Notes: generated by a model from the letters alone, not told the origin. A DNA stretch of 64,000 bases from Micromonospora sp. CCTCC AA 2012012 (GCF_040499845.1 NZ_CP159342.1:620001-684000), one strand, 5' to 3'; shown: positions 8,841 through 21,975, counted from the stretch's first letter. Program-made: numbers and translations.

Positions 8841-8868
8841 CCCGGCTCGGGGTCGACCCCGAGCCCGG
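8841..8868 (+). terminator. Terminator after the methyltransferase gene
   Basis: A GGCTCGGGG / CCCCGAGCC stem with a TCGA loop, extended by further pairing with a one-base bulge, begins 7 nt after the stop. Confidence 0.65.
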
Positions 8869-8933
8869 GATCAGGGCGCGGTGGGGGATCCGACCCGATG
8901 TCCGCGGCCGCCCGCCGGCCATAGCGTACGGGC

Positions 8934-9545
8934 ATGACGGAACTGCTGGCCCAGGTCGGGGAACTGCCCACCACCGCACTGATGGGGCTGCTCGGCGTGG
9001 TCATGCTCGCCGACGCCGTACCCCTGGTCGGGGTGCTGGTGCCCGGCGACGCGGCGGTGCTCGCCGCGGTCGGCGCGGGACGCCCGGCCACCGGGCCGGC
9101 GACCGTGCTGGCGGTGGTGGCCGGCTGCCTGGCCGGCTGGTCGCTGAGCTTCCTCGCCGGCCGGCGCTGGGGCGACCAGCTGCGGGTCAGCCGGGTGGGC
9201 GGCTGGATCGGCGAGTCCCGGTGGGCCGCGGCCGAGGCGGTCCTGCGCCGCGGCGGCGGGCGGATGGTGCTGGTCGCGCCCTTCCTGCCGGTGCTCAACG
9301 CGGTGCTGCCGCTGGCCGCGGGCGGGCTGCGGATGTCGTACCGGAGGTTCCTCGGCTGCGCGGCCGTCGGCGCGACGGCCTGGGCGGGGCTCTATGTGGC
9401 GCTCGGCACGGCGGCCCGGGCGGTGGCCGCGCTGCTGCCCGGCGCGCCCAGTCCGACCGTGCTCACCATGCTGGTCGGCCTGGTGCTCGCCGTCCCGGTG
9501 CTGCTCGCCGCCCGGCACCGGCTCCGGGCGGCGGGTGCGGCCTGA
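8934..9545 (+). CDS. DedA-family membrane protein (VTT domain)
   Basis: A 203-residue membrane protein. The early VPLVGVLVPGDAAVLAA stretch, a later helix pair, and the amphipathic RFLGCAAVGATAWAGLYVALG segment match DedA proteins, which act as lipid scramblases or flippases and affect membrane homeostasis. About five hydrophobic segments are visible. The gene appears to stand alone between terminators. Confidence 0.82.
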   Translation: MTELLAQVGELPTTALMGLLGVVMLADAVPLVGVLVPGDAAVLAAVGAGRPATGPATVLAVVAGCLAGWSLSFLAGRRWGDQLRVSRVGGWIGESRWAAAEAVLRRGGGRMVLVAPFLPVLNAVLPLAAGGLRMSYRRFLGCAAVGATAWAGLYVALGTAARAVAALLPGAPSPTVLTMLVGLVLAVPVLLAARHRLRAAGAA

Positions 9546-9589
9546 CCTGGCGGGAACCGCCCGGGGGACACGGGGCCCGGCGGGCGGGT

Positions 9590-9617
9590 GGCCGGTGCGA
9601 CGAGGGTCGCACCGGCC
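9590..9617. terminator. Terminator between the convergent DedA and MBL genes
   Basis: A perfect 12-bp inverted repeat with a 4-nt loop, ending 7 nt from the MBL-fold stop. Confidence 0.8.
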
Positions 9618-9623
9618 GGGCGG

Positions 9624-10277
9624 TCACCAGCCGCGGGCGCGCCACTGCGGCAGGGACGGCCGCTCCGCGCCGAGCGTGCTGTCGCGGCCGTGACCGGGAT
9701 AAAACCAGGTCTCGTCCGGCAGCGTGGCGAAGAGCTTCCGCTCCACGTCGTCGATGAGCTGGCCGAAGCGCTCCGGGTCCTTGTCGGTGTTGCCGACCCC
9801 GCCCGGGAAGAGACTGTCGCCGGTGAACAGGTGCGGCGTCCCGGCCGGGTCGCGGTAGAGCAGCGCGACGGAGCCCGGGGTGTGCCCCTTGATGTGGATC
9901 ACTTCGAGGGCGCAGTCGCCGACCGGGACGGTGTCGCCCTCGGCGAGCGGGTCCGCCTCGATCGGCAGCCCGTCCGCGTCGTCGGTGTGCACCAGCGCCC
10001 GGGCGCCGGTCTTGGCGACGACCTCCTCCAGCGCGACCCAGTGGTCCATGTGCCGGTGGGTGGTGACCACCGCGGCGAGCCCGCCGTCGCCGACCAGTTC
10101 GAGCAGCCGGGGGGCCTCGTTGGCCGCGTCGATCAGCACCTGCTCGCCGGTCTCCCGGCAGCGCAGCAGATAGGCGTTGTTGTCCATCGGGCCCACCGAC
10201 AGCTTGGTGATGGTGAGCCGGTCGAGTTCGCGTACGGCCGGCGCACCGCCGGGCGTGACGTCTCCGGTGTAGGTCAT
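9624..10277 (-). CDS. MBL-fold metallo-hydrolase (glyoxalase II-like)
   Basis: A 217-residue protein with the metallo-beta-lactamase fold. H74, H76, D78 and H79 form the THRHMDH site, H132 lies in GHTPGS, D154 in TGDSLFPGG and H196 in YPGHG, so all seven binuclear ligands are present. Glyoxalase II-like thioester hydrolysis is the most likely activity. It lies 7 nt downstream of an MDMPI_N protein on the same strand, so the two are probably co-transcribed and may act in mycothiol-linked detoxification; that link is inference. Confidence 0.87.
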   Translation of the reverse strand: MTYTGDVTPGGAPAVRELDRLTITKLSVGPMDNNAYLLRCRETGEQVLIDAANEAPRLLELVGDGGLAAVVTTHRHMDHWVALEEVVAKTGARALVHTDDADGLPIEADPLAEGDTVPVGDCALEVIHIKGHTPGSVALLYRDPAGTPHLFTGDSLFPGGVGNTDKDPERFGQLIDDVERKLFATLPDETWFYPGHGRDSTLGAERPSLPQWRARGW

Positions 10278-10284
10278 GCGTCCT

Positions 10285-11001
10285 CTATATCCACTCGGGA
10301 GGGGTCGGCAGGGTGCCGTCGGGGGTGACCGTGAGCGCCTCGCCCGCGCTGCGGCCGATCAGCCAGGCGGCCAGCTCGGCGGCGGGCCCGGCGACCGTGG
10401 GCGCGTCCGTCGGGTCGCCGACGACCAGCTCGTGGGCGCTGCCGTCGAAGCGCAGCAGCATGGCCGGCGCGTCGGCGCGGTCGGCCAGGCCGCCGGCCAC
10501 CTCGTGCAGCAGCCGCTGGGCGAACGCCTCGGACCAGTCGCCCGGCCGGTAGCCGGCGGCCAGGTCCACGTGGTGCACCTCGACCTCGCGCAGCCGGCCC
10601 CAGACCAGCGAGGCGGCCGGCCACGGGCCACGCCGGGTCTCGACGGTGGCCGCCCAGGCCGCCACCGGCATCGCGGCCACCGCCTCGGTGAACCGCTCCG
10701 CGCTGCGGCGCAGGTCGGACAGGAGCGCGGCGGGCGGTCGGGCGGCGCCCGCCTCGATGTCGGTGGCCCGGGTGGCGGCGCTGGCGTACATCGGGATCGA
10801 CTCACCGGTGCGGGCCGAGGTGAGCAGGTTGACGAAGGCGTCGGCGTTGCGGGCGAGGTGGGTCAGCACGTGCCCCCGGGTCCAGCCCGGCAGCAGGGAG
10901 TCGGCGGCGACGTCCGCGGCGTCGAAGGCGCCCACGACGTGCAGCAGGCGGGCGGTGGCGTCGTCCAGGTCGCCGGTCAGCAACAGGGGATCGCTGGTCA
11001 C
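10285..11001 (-). CDS. Maleylpyruvate isomerase-family (MDMPI_N/DinB) protein
   Basis: A 238-residue protein of the mycothiol-dependent maleylpyruvate isomerase superfamily. GWTRGHVLTHLARNADAF and REVEVHHVDLAAGY carry the histidines that form the metal site in the DinB-like four-helix bundle. The C-terminal half resembles the sterol-carrier-like domain often fused to it. Real substrates of most family members are unknown; mycothiol- or metal-dependent transferase activity is the usual inference. First gene of a two-gene unit with the MBL hydrolase. Confidence 0.82.
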   Translation of the reverse strand: MTSDPLLLTGDLDDATARLLHVVGAFDAADVAADSLLPGWTRGHVLTHLARNADAFVNLLTSARTGESIPMYASAATRATDIEAGAARPPAALLSDLRRSAERFTEAVAAMPVAAWAATVETRRGPWPAASLVWGRLREVEVHHVDLAAGYRPGDWSEAFAQRLLHEVAGGLADRADAPAMLLRFDGSAHELVVGDPTDAPTVAGPAAELAAWLIGRSAGEALTVTPDGTLPTPPEWI

Positions 11002-11185
11002 CCGTCGACCCTAGCGGTCGGACGGCGTACGCGTCGTCGGGGAAATCGCTTTCGGCGCGTCGCCGGTCCACCTACCGTCGGCACTCGGACGAACGCGGCA
11101 CCGGAAGTCGGAACGGAGGTGGTGGCCATGCCGGGATCAGCACGCGTGCGCCGCCCGCCACCCCCTCCACCCCGATGAGGATGCC

Positions 11186-12238
11186 ATGACCATCGACCTG
11201 ACCGCCCTCGGCTGGGACGCCGGGTGGGCGGCACACGTACGACGACGCAGCGACCACCGGCCGGGCCGGGTGACCCGGGTCGACCGGGGGGTCTGCACCG
11301 TGCTCCGCGCCGACGGACCGGTCCGCGCCAGCCTCGGCGGTGGTGTGCTGGCCGCCGCCGCCCGGGACCTGACCGCCCTGCCCAGCGTGGGCGACTGGGT
11401 GCTCGTCGGCAGCTGGCCCGACGGGCGGGCGACCATCGAGTCGGTGCTGCCCCGGCGCACCGCGCTGATCCGCCGCACCGCCGGCAAGGACGCCGTCGGG
11501 CAGGTCCTCGCCGCCAACCTGGACAGCGTCGCGATCGTCGAGGCGGTGCACCCGGAGCCGGACGTCGCCCGGATCGAGCGGGCGCTCTCCCTGGTGCACT
11601 CCTCGGGCGCCCGAGCGCTGATCGTGCTCACCAAGGCCGACCTGGCACCGCACCCGGAGGCGATCGCCCGGCAGCTCGCCGCCGTCGCCCCCGGGGTGCC
11701 GGTGCTGCCGGTGAGCGCGGAACGCGGCACGGGGCTCGACGTGCTCCGGCCCGAGGTCGCGCCCGGGCGCACGCTCGGCCTGCTCGGCCCGTCCGGCGCC
11801 GGCAAGTCGACCCTGGTGAACGCCCTGGCCGGCGCGGTGGTGATGCCCACCCAGGCGGTCCGCCGGGTGGACGGCAAGGGCCGGCACACCACCACCTGGC
11901 GCTCGCTGGTCGCGGTGCCCGGCGGCGGCGCGGTGGTGGACACCCCGGGCGTACGGGCGGTCGGTCTGCTGGACGGCGTGACCGGCCTGGACCGTGCCTT
12001 CGCCGACATCGTCGAGCTGGCCGCCGGCTGCCGGTACGCGGACTGCGGGCACGACGGCGAGCCGGCCTGTGCGGTGCGGGCGGCCCTGGAGACCGGCGAG
12101 CTGCCGGTGCGCCGCTGGGAGAACTGGCGGCGGCTGCAGCGGGAGGTGGCCTTCGAGACCCGCCGCCGGGAGGCCCGGCCGACCGGCGAGCGGCGGGGCG
12201 GTCGGCGCGGGGGCCGGCGGCGCGAGGTGCGGCCCTGA
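11186..12238 (+). CDS. rsgA: Small ribosomal subunit biogenesis GTPase RsgA
   Basis: A 350-residue circularly permuted GTPase that checks late 30S maturation. An N-terminal OB-fold is followed by the G4 motif TKAD (149-152), then G1 GPSGAGKS (201-208) and G3 DTPG (252-255), the permuted order unique to this family. The C-terminal zinc site is C282, C287, H289 and C295. A basic Arg-rich tail should contact rRNA. ATG start with GATGAGGATGCC upstream. Confidence 0.95.
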   Translation: MTIDLTALGWDAGWAAHVRRRSDHRPGRVTRVDRGVCTVLRADGPVRASLGGGVLAAAARDLTALPSVGDWVLVGSWPDGRATIESVLPRRTALIRRTAGKDAVGQVLAANLDSVAIVEAVHPEPDVARIERALSLVHSSGARALIVLTKADLAPHPEAIARQLAAVAPGVPVLPVSAERGTGLDVLRPEVAPGRTLGLLGPSGAGKSTLVNALAGAVVMPTQAVRRVDGKGRHTTTWRSLVAVPGGGAVVDTPGVRAVGLLDGVTGLDRAFADIVELAAGCRYADCGHDGEPACAVRAALETGELPVRRWENWRRLQREVAFETRRREARPTGERRGGRRGGRRREVRP

Positions 12239-12252
12239 GGGGGCGCGGGTGA

Positions 12253-12289
12253 CCGGTCGGGCGGGGCGTGACGCGTCTCGCCCGACCGG
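12253..12289 (+). terminator. Terminator after rsgA
   Basis: Perfect 11-bp arms CCGGTCGGGCG / CGCCCGACCGG around a partly paired loop, 14 nt after the stop. Confidence 0.7.
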
Positions 12290-12338
12290 GTTGAACTGGG
12301 GGAATGTGTGGGCGCGGGAAGTTGTCGTACCTCGGGGC

Positions 12339-12344
12339 TAGAGT
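12339..12344 (+). promoter_or_regulatory. Candidate -10 element (TAGAGT) for uvrA
   Basis: TAGAGT lies 117 nt before the uvrA start. No -35 of good spacing and no GAAC-N4-GTTC LexA box is visible nearby, so SOS control is not supported by the sequence. Confidence 0.3.
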
Positions 12345-12460
12345 TGCCGGGGCGTTCTTCCTGCGTCCCTGACCGCTTGCAGATCGCCTCCTGAACCGCC
12401 CGGAAGCACCCCGGAGCGGACAGAGTCACCTCATCTTCTTCACCCGGGAGTACACGGACC

Positions 12461-15406
<2,946 letters not shown>

Positions 15407-15426
15407 GCGACGGTACGACGCACGCG

Positions 15427-15460
15427 GAACGGGCGGACCGGAAATTCGGTTCGCCCGTTC
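15427..15460 (+). terminator. Terminator after uvrA
   Basis: A 14-bp stem with one mismatch and a GAAATT loop, 20 nt after the stop. Confidence 0.75.
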
Positions 15461-15571
15461 GCATTACGCGCTCCGTGACGCGCCGGTGTGAACCGTGCGG
15501 CACAGTGGTGCGTGTCCACAGTCGTGGCCGCGGATCACGAGGGGCGGCGGCAGCCGAGAGGAAGGTCGGAG

Positions 15572-16060
15572 ATGAGTGACGATCAGCAGCTGACCGGGCC
15601 GGGGAGTCAGACGCGCCGCGCCCTGCTGGCGGGCGCCGGTGCGGTCGGGGCGGCGGTCGTGCTGGCCGCCTGCGGCAGCGACGACGACTCCGGCGCGGGG
15701 ACCTCCGCGCCGACCAGTGGCGGCCCGGGCGCGAGCAGCGCCGGTGACCCCGCCGGCGGCGGCCGGGACAGCTCGGCGCCGCTGGCCCGTACCACCGACA
15801 TCCCGGTCGGCGGCGGCGCGGTCTACGCCAGCAGGGGTGTGGTGATCACCCAGCCGGAGCCGGGGCAGTTCAAGGGCTTCGACCCGATCTGCACCCACCA
15901 GCGCTGCCCGGTGTCGAACGTCGACGGCGGCACCATCAACTGCACCTGCCACAACAGCCGGTTCTCCATCACCGACGGCTCGGTCAAGGCCGGCCCCGCC
16001 CCGCGCCCGCTCGCCCCGAAGAACATCAAGGTCGAGGGCGACCAGATCTCCCTCGCCTGA
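15572..16060 (+). CDS. Rieske [2Fe-2S] lipoprotein, Tat-exported
   Basis: A 162-residue exported Rieske protein. R15-R16 in a QTRRALLAGAG context look like a Tat signal and LAAC (C34) is a lipobox, so a folded, cluster-loaded lipoprotein is expected on the outer face of the membrane. A Gly/Ser linker of about 40 residues follows. Cluster ligands are C107/H109 and C124/H127; C112 and C126 match the disulfide pair of classical Rieske proteins. It is not next to a bc1 operon, so its redox partner is unknown. Start at ATG 15572 after a GGAAGGTCGGAG Shine-Dalgarno. Confidence 0.88.
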   Translation: MSDDQQLTGPGSQTRRALLAGAGAVGAAVVLAACGSDDDSGAGTSAPTSGGPGASSAGDPAGGGRDSSAPLARTTDIPVGGGAVYASRGVVITQPEPGQFKGFDPICTHQRCPVSNVDGGTINCTCHNSRFSITDGSVKAGPAPRPLAPKNIKVEGDQISLA

Positions 16061-16069
16061 CCCGTCCCG

Positions 16070-16095
16070 GCCGGCGCGGGGTGTCCCGCGCCGGC
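16070..16095. terminator. Terminator between the convergent Rieske and acylase genes
   Basis: A perfect 11-bp stem with a GTGT loop, 10 nt after the Rieske stop and 11 nt from the opposing stop. Confidence 0.8.
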
Positions 16096-16105
16096 TGGGG
16101 GCCGG

Positions 16106-19100
16106 TCACTGCGCGTAGACGGCCAGCTCCCAGAGGGAGAAGCCGTAGGAGGTGGCCCGGGTCAGGCCGTGCATCCGGACGTACCGGGCGGTGGTCGCCG
16201 GGAAGGCCGCCACGTCGGTGCCGCCGTCGCCCGCCGTGGTCGACCAGACCGGCCGCCAGGTCGTCCCGTCCGTCGACAGCTCGATCCGGTACGACCGCGC
16301 GTACGCCGCCTCCCAGGCCAGCGCCACCCGGCCGACCGGGCGGGCCGACCCGAGGTCCACGGTGAGCCACTGGTCGTCGGACCAGGCGCTGCCCCAGCGG
16401 GTGCCCAGGTCGCCGTCGACCGCCTTGCCGGGGCCGAGCAGGAACTGGCTGCTGGACGCGGTCACCGGCCGACCGGCGGCGAGGTTGGACAGGTCGTCGC
16501 CGCGCTTCGCCGGGAACGAGACGACCTGCTGGTAGGTGGGCCGGTTCTGCCAGGCGATGGTGGCGTGTTTGATGCCGCCCAGCGGCGACTGGACGATCGC
16601 GTCGGCGCACCACTGGTCGCCGGCGGCGCAGGAGGCGTCACCGGGATAGACCTCGCCCGCCGGGGTGGCCGCCGCGCTGCGCAGGGTGTCCAACAGGATC
16701 TGCCGGCAGCCGGCCAGGTCGCCGCCGCCGCAGTAGGGGCGGCCCAGCCCGCCCCGGACCGGGTCGCCGAGCACCGTACGCAGGTCCTTGTCGACCCAGC
16801 CCCACCAGCCGTACTGGAACGACGAGCCCTTGTGGGCCTGGGACTCGTTCGCCGAGCCGGGCAGGTCGGACCCGTCGCCCTGCTGGTGGCCGGAGGGGGA
16901 CTCGTTGATCTGGAGGGCGTTGACCAGCGACTGGTAGAGGCCGGCGCCGAGCGGGGCGGCGAACATCCCCCGGACCAGCAGCGGCCACCAGGCGTCGAAG
17001 GTGCGGATCGCGTCGGCGTGCTGATAGACCTTCGACCCCTTGGCGGTCTCCACCCGCAGCGCGCCGGCCTGCCGCCACGCCTTGAGGCGGCTGATCTCGG
17101 TGGCCAGGGCGGGATCGGTGACCGGCTGGCTCTCCAGCACCCGGATCAGCTCGTCGAGCACCTCGGCGCCGCGCAGGTCGGTCAGGCCGGCCTGCTCCAC
17201 CAGTGAGGTCAGCGAGGCCCGGTCGAAGGTCCGCCCGGCCGCCAGGGCCGCCTGCACCGGCCGGTCCAGCAGGTCCGCCCGCTGTACCGCGCCGAAGCTG
17301 AAGTTGCCGTCCGCCGCGCCGAAGTCCGCGGCCTGCTTGTTGTTCCAGCTGACGTAGTAGTCCTGGTCGACCGAGTGCGGGTGCGCCGCGAGCGGGGCGT
17401 ACGCGGCCGTGTTGGTGGTCGGGTCGTAGCCCTGCCACTCGTACGCCGGCTCGGCCCGCATCGGCAGGTTCGGATCGGACCCGGCGGCGCGCACCGGGTT
17501 ACGCCCGGAGTTGAAGTAGGCCGCCTGGGTGGAGTTGACGTAGAACCAGTTGAACGCGTAGTCGACGCTGTTCGCGGCGGCGAAGAAGGCCTCCGCCGAG
17601 CCCATCTGGCCGGGGTCGTTGAAGAGCTGGAAGCCGATCGCCGAGTCGGCCTCGTGCCGGTACGTCGAGCGGAGCTGGGTGAACGCGTGCGGCCGGCCGC
17701 CCACCGTGCCCCGCCACGCCACCAGCCCCAGCTTCGTCCGCCAGGCCACCAGCTGGTACGACCCGGCCGGGGTGCTGTCGGCGACGGTGGGACTCCACCG
17801 GTTGACGTGCGCGAGCCGCTCCATCGGCAGGCAGGCGCCCCGGTAGAGGTAGTGGTCGGCGGCGAGGGTCGGCGCGCTCCCGTCGGTGGTGCAGAGCGGC
17901 AGCGCGTACGTGTCGGTGATGTCGTGGACCGACGAGGTGGCGCTCCATGCGTAGTCCTGACCCCGGCCGAGCAGCACATAGAGGTTGAGCCCGGCGAACG
18001 CGGCACCCCGGGCGCTGATCCCCGGTCCCTGCAGCTCCTGCACCATGAGCAGCTGCGGGGAGAAGTAGCCGGTCTGCGGCCCGAACACGGCGACCGGGTG
18101 GCCGGTGGCCGAGTGCGCGGCGCTGACCAGGACCGCGTTGGACATGCCCCGGTGCTGCGGGGAGATGGTCAGTCCGGACAGCGCGGCGGCCAGCTCGGAG
18201 GAGCCGGTGGCGGCGGTGCTGCCGGCCGAGCCGGTCGGGTCGGTGACCACCGGTTCGGGTCGGGTCGAGCCGGCGTCCGGAAGCACCACGCCGGCCGCGT
18301 CGGCCGGCGCGTCGCCGTACGGGAAGCGCTGCCCGTCGTGCAGGGTGAGCACCGCCTCGGGGTCGTTGCGGCCCCGGAACGCGGTCCACACCTTGTCGCC
18401 CTCGACCGTGCCGTAGCGGGCGCGGGCGGCGATCCGGACCAGCGCGGACTGCATCTCGTTGCCGCCGCCCCCACCGAAGAGCCCGCCGACCACCCCGGCG
18501 ATGGCGATCAGGTCGGTGAGCTGGAACGGCTCCGGGCCGCCGGCGTTGGTGACCGCGTCGAGGTGCCCGGTGAGCACGTACTCGCCGGGGCAGTTGCGGT
18601 TCGCCATGCAGACGCCGATGTAGGCGTTGATGCCGGCGATGTACTCCTGCACGTCGGCGTAGAGCTGCTCGCCACGCGGTCCCTTGGCGCGCAGCCCCTC
18701 GACCTGGGCCCGCAGGTCGTCCTCGGTGTAGGGCGAGCTGCGCCAGACGCTCTGCTCCAGCGCCCGGTTGCCGGGGGCCCCGCCGGCGAACGAGGTGAGC
18801 GTGCCGCGGCCGACGTGCCGGAGCAGGTCCATGGTGAAGAGCCGGTCCTCGGCGCCGGCGTATCCGGCGCCGTACATGGTGCCGCCGCGGGTGGTGCCGG
18901 TGACGTGCGGCACTCCGGTCGCCCGGTCCCGCACGATGCGGACGTCGGCGCGGGGGGAGTAGTCCCGCTCGACCTGGGTGGGCGGTACGCCGAAGGACGC
19001 GTCGGCGAAGAACGTGCCGATCTGCTCGGGGCGCAGCCCGGCGTACCCGTAGACCAGGTCGGCGTAGCGGCCGAGCTGGTCGGCGGAGTGCCGGGGCAGG

Positions 19101-19333
19101 GTGCCGAGGGTCTGGTTGCCGAGGATGTCGACGAGCGTGGCGTTGCCGTTCTGGCCGGGCGGCAGGATGTCGCCGCACTCGCCGAGGCAGTGGTCGCCGG
19201 GGGCGAAGAGGCCGGTGGTGGGGGTGGCGGCCGTGGCCGGCGGGGTCGGGGACGCGACCAGGCCGGCGGCCACGAGGAGGCCGGTGGTGAGGCCGGCGAG
19301 GAGCCTGCGGGGGGTGGTGGGGGGACGGTGCAT
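16106..19333 (-). CDS. Secreted penicillin acylase-family Ntn-hydrolase with C-terminal discoidin domain
   Basis: A 1075-residue secreted precursor. Residues 1-36 form a signal peptide ending near [19 protein letters not shown] and [16 protein letters not shown] are classical alpha-chain motifs. S398 in GMSNAVLV is the expected N-terminal nucleophile of the beta chain after autocleavage. Family members cleave amides of penicillins, N-acyl-homoserine lactones or lipopeptides. Residues about 948-1075 form an F5/8 type C (discoidin) domain ending in [13 protein letters not shown], which probably binds cell-wall or polymer carbohydrate. The ATG follows GGAGG on the minus strand. The substrate is unknown; quorum-quenching or lipopeptide deacylation is possible. 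Confidence 0.9.
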   Translation of the reverse strand: MHRPPTTPRRLLAGLTTGLLVAAGLVASPTPPATAATPTTGLFAPGDHCLGECGDILPPGQNGNATLVDILGNQTLGTLPRHSADQLGRYADLVYGYAGLRPEQIGTFFADASFGVPPTQVERDYSPRADVRIVRDRATGVPHVTGTTRGGTMYGAGYAGAEDRLFTMDLLRHVGRGTLTSFAGGAPGNRALEQSVWRSSPYTEDDLRAQVEGLRAKGPRGEQLYADVQEYIAGINAYIGVCMANRNCPGEYVLTGHLDAVTNAGGPEPFQLTDLIAIAGVVGGLFGGGGGNEMQSALVRIAARARYGTVEGDKVWTAFRGRNDPEAVLTLHDGQRFPYGDAPADAAGVVLPDAGSTRPEPVVTDPTGSAGSTAATGSSELAAALSGLTISPQHRGMSNAVLVSAAHSATGHPVAVFGPQTGYFSPQLLMVQELQGPGISARGAAFAGLNLYVLLGRGQDYAWSATSSVHDITDTYALPLCTTDGSAPTLAADHYLYRGACLPMERLAHVNRWSPTVADSTPAGSYQLVAWRTKLGLVAWRGTVGGRPHAFTQLRSTYRHEADSAIGFQLFNDPGQMGSAEAFFAAANSVDYAFNWFYVNSTQAAYFNSGRNPVRAAGSDPNLPMRAEPAYEWQGYDPTTNTAAYAPLAAHPHSVDQDYYVSWNNKQAADFGAADGNFSFGAVQRADLLDRPVQAALAAGRTFDRASLTSLVEQAGLTDLRGAEVLDELIRVLESQPVTDPALATEISRLKAWRQAGALRVETAKGSKVYQHADAIRTFDAWWPLLVRGMFAAPLGAGLYQSLVNALQINESPSGHQQGDGSDLPGSANESQAHKGSSFQYGWWGWVDKDLRTVLGDPVRGGLGRPYCGGGDLAGCRQILLDTLRSAAATPAGEVYPGDASCAAGDQWCADAIVQSPLGGIKHATIAWQNRPTYQQVVSFPAKRGDDLSNLAAGRPVTASSSQFLLGPGKAVDGDLGTRWGSAWSDDQWLTVDLGSARPVGRVALAWEAAYARSYRIELSTDGTTWRPVWSTTAGDGGTDVAAFPATTARYVRMHGLTRATSYGFSLWELAVYAQ

Positions 19334-19500
19334 GTGATCCTCCGCGGGGGATGGGGATCATTACACGAAGAACATTCGGATACCGGATGGTAACGTCGAT
19401 CGCCATCGAATTGGAAGTGGTCGATGCCGGTGGGCCGCCGTGCGGGCCGGCCGGCTCGCCGCGAACGGGAGTGTCGGAAGCAGCGACTAATCTCGGAGCC

Positions 19501-21438
19501 GTGGCTGATCCCTCGACCTACCGTCCCGCGCCCGGCACCATCCCCGAGTCACCGGGGGTCTACCGGTTCCGTGACGGCACCGGCCGGGTGATCTACGTCG
19601 GCAAGGCGAAGAACCTGCGCAGCCGGCTCAACTCCTACTTCGCCGACCTGTGGGGGCTGCACCAGCGGACCCAGCAGATGGTCACCACCGCCGAGTCGGT
19701 CGACTGGGTCACCGTCGGCACCGAGGTCGAGGCCCTTCAGCTCGAATACACCTGGATCAAGCAGTACGACCCGCGGTTCAACGTCCGCTACCGCGACGAC
19801 AAGTCGTACCCGTACCTGGCGGTCACCCTCGACGAGGAATACCCGCGGCTCCAGGTGATGCGGGGCGCCAAGCGCAAGGGGGTGCGCTACTTCGGGCCGT
19901 ACTCGCACGCCTGGGCGATCCGCGAGACGCTCGACCTGCTGCTGCGGGTCTTCCCGGCGCGGACCTGCTCCTCCGGGGTGTTCAAGCGGGCCGCCCAGGT
20001 CGGTCGCCCCTGCCTGCTGGGCTACATCGGCAAGTGCTCCGCGCCCTGCGTCGGCACCGTCTCCGCCGCGCGGCACCGCGAGATCGTCGACGACTTCTGC
20101 GACTTCATGGCCGGTCGCACCGACACCATGGTCCGCAAGCTCGAACGGGAGATGATCCAGGCCAGCGAGGAGCTGGAGTTCGAGCGGGCCGCCCGGCTGC
20201 GCGACGACGTCGCGGCGCTGCGCCGGGCGATGGAGAAGCAGACCGTCGTGCTCGGCGACGGCACCGACGCCGACGTGGTCGCGTTCGCCGACGACCCCTT
20301 GGAGGCCGCCGTCCAGGTCTTCCACGTCCGCGACGGGCGCATCCGCGGCCAGCGCGGCTGGGTGGTGGAGAAGACCGAGGAGCTCAGCGCCGGCGACCTG
20401 GTGCACCACTTCTGCACCCAGGTGTACGGCGACGAGCAGGGCGAGGGCGACGTGCCCCGGGAACTGCTCGTCCCCGAACTGCCCGCCGACGCGGAGGCGC
20501 TCACCGACTGGCTCTCGGCCCACCGGGGCAGCCGGGTGTCCCTGCGGGTGCCGCAGCGCGGCGACAAGAAGTCGTTGATGGAGACGGTGGAACGCAACGC
20601 GAAGGACGCCCTCGCCCGCCACAAGCTCAAGCGGGCCGGCGACCTGACCACCCGCAGCAAGGCGCTCGACGAGATCAGCGACGCGCTCGGCATGCGGACG
20701 TCACCCCTGCGCATCGAGTGTTTCGACGTCTCCCAGATCCAGGGCACCGACGTGGTGGCCAGCATGGTCGTCTTCGAGGACGGGCTGCCCCGCAAGAGCG
20801 AATACCGCCGGTTCATCGTCCGGGGCGCCACCGACGACCTCTCCGCCATGCACGAGGTGCTGCGCCGACGCTTCGCCCGCTACCTGGACGCGCGGGCCGA
20901 GAGCGGGGAGATCGGCGAGGAGACCGCCGGCGACCCCGACCGGCCCGGCATCGACCCGACCACCGGGCGGCCGCGCAAGTTCGCGTACCCGCCGCAGCTC
21001 GTCGTGGTCGACGGTGGCGCGCCGCAGGTGGCCGCCGCCGCGCAGGCCCTCGCCGAGCTGGGCATCGACGACGTGGCGCTCTGCGGGCTGGCCAAGCGGC
21101 TGGAGGAGGTCTGGCTCCCCGACGACGAGTTCCCGGTCATCCTGCCCCGCACCTCCGAGGGCCTCTACCTGCTGCAACGGGTACGCGACGAGGCCCACCG
21201 GTTCGCCATCACCTTCCACCGCCAGCGCCGTTCCAAGCGGATGACGGAGTCGGCGCTGGACACCGTCCCCGGCCTGGGCGAGGTACGCCGCAAGGCGCTG
21301 CTGCGGCACTTCGGCTCCCTCAAGCGCCTCTCCGCCGCCACGGTCGAGGAGATCACCGAGGTTCCCGGGGTGGGCAGACGGACCGCCGAGGCCATCCTCG
21401 CCGCCCTCGACGACACCCCCGAGCCCCCCAAGCCCTGA
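19501..21438 (+). CDS. uvrC: Excinuclease ABC subunit C
   Basis: A 645-residue UvrC, the dual-incision nuclease of excision repair. The N-terminal GIY-YIG domain opens with [20 protein letters not shown], a Cys-rich segment follows ([15 protein letters not shown]), the UVR domain is [15 protein letters not shown], then the RNase H-like nuclease domain ([24 protein letters not shown]) and a C-terminal helix-hairpin-helix pair ([13 protein letters not shown] and [13 protein letters not shown]). GTG at 19501 gives the usual [16 protein letters not shown]-terminus; the frame is open further upstream but that extension looks non-coding. In many actinobacteria rapZ follows directly; here it is about 3.7 kb away. 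Confidence 0.96.
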   Translation: MADPSTYRPAPGTIPESPGVYRFRDGTGRVIYVGKAKNLRSRLNSYFADLWGLHQRTQQMVTTAESVDWVTVGTEVEALQLEYTWIKQYDPRFNVRYRDDKSYPYLAVTLDEEYPRLQVMRGAKRKGVRYFGPYSHAWAIRETLDLLLRVFPARTCSSGVFKRAAQVGRPCLLGYIGKCSAPCVGTVSAARHREIVDDFCDFMAGRTDTMVRKLEREMIQASEELEFERAARLRDDVAALRRAMEKQTVVLGDGTDADVVAFADDPLEAAVQVFHVRDGRIRGQRGWVVEKTEELSAGDLVHHFCTQVYGDEQGEGDVPRELLVPELPADAEALTDWLSAHRGSRVSLRVPQRGDKKSLMETVERNAKDALARHKLKRAGDLTTRSKALDEISDALGMRTSPLRIECFDVSQIQGTDVVASMVVFEDGLPRKSEYRRFIVRGATDDLSAMHEVLRRRFARYLDARAESGEIGEETAGDPDRPGIDPTTGRPRKFAYPPQLVVVDGGAPQVAAAAQALAELGIDDVALCGLAKRLEEVWLPDDEFPVILPRTSEGLYLLQRVRDEAHRFAITFHRQRRSKRMTESALDTVPGLGEVRRKALLRHFGSLKRLSAATVEEITEVPGVGRRTAEAILAALDDTPEPPKP

Positions 21439-21484
21439 CCCGGCTGCCACCCGGAGGCCCGGTCCCGTCGCGTCCGCGTCGACC

Positions 21485-21575
21485 GTCCGCCGTCCGCCGT
21501 GCGCCGTGCGCCGTGCGCCGTGCGCCGTGCGCTGTCCGCTGTCCGCTGTGCGCCGTCCGCCGTGCGTCGTCCGCC
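21485..21575. repeat. Heptamer tandem array, about 13 units of GTSCGCC
   Basis: Thirteen consecutive 7-nt units (GTCCGCC, GTGCGCC, GTGCGCT and one GTGCGTC). It begins 46 nt after the uvrC stop and ends directly against the palindrome at 21580. Confidence 0.9.
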
Positions 21576-21579
21576 GTCC

Positions 21580-21656
21580 AAGATCGCGCTCAATGGTGGA
21601 TCGAGTGGCATCCGACGCCGCTCGATCCCACTGTTTCCTGGATCGAGCACGCTCTT
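21580..21656. repeat. Long imperfect palindrome after uvrC
   Basis: The core is GGATCGAGTGGCATC (21598-21612), one central C, and GACGCCGCTCGATCC (21614-21628), 15-bp arms with two mismatches. Outer arms AAGATCGCGCTCAAT (from 21580) and the complementary stretch ending at 21656 extend the structure, with an internal bulge. No coding potential is seen. Confidence 0.8.
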
Positions 21657-21691
21657 GGCCGTGGGAGGCCGCCCGGGGACGCGGCGCCGTC

Positions 21692-21746
21692 CGGTGGAAC
21701 GTCATGGAGGTTTCCGGGCGTGGGTGACCTACACGGCGTTCCACCG
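21692..21746. repeat. Second imperfect palindrome in the uvrC spacer
   Basis: CGGTGGAACG near 21692-21701 pairs with CGTTCCACCG near 21737-21746, and pairing continues inward with several mismatches to a short loop near 21717-21721. Confidence 0.65.
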
Positions 21747-21834
21747 ACCGCTCCGTCTCGCCGCTTCTGGTCGGAGCGCCGCAACCACCCTGCCGCGTCC
21801 TGTCCGCACGTCCGCGCGAGATGTGCCGATCGTC

Positions 21835-21975
21835 CGGTTCCGGGCTCCGGGCTCCGGGCTGGTCGGCGGCTGGTTCCGGGTTCCGGGCAGGTCGGGGGCG
21901 GCTGGGTTCGGGTTCTGGGCCCGTGGGCGGCGGCTGGTTCCGGGTTCCGGGCCGGTCGGCGGCGGCTGCGTGGTT
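21835..21975. repeat. G-rich low-complexity repeat (GGTTCCGGG type)
   Basis: A 25-bp stretch (21864-21888) recurs exactly at 21928-21952, offset 64 nt, within a run of degenerate TTCCGGGC/GGTCGGCGGC units. The rest of the 21439-22400 spacer (apart from the separately listed repeats) shows no gene with actinobacterial codon bias. Confidence 0.75.

Noticed and set aside
12290..12460. LexA/SOS box upstream of uvrA
   Set aside because: No GAAC-N4-GTTC type sequence was found between rsgA and uvrA.
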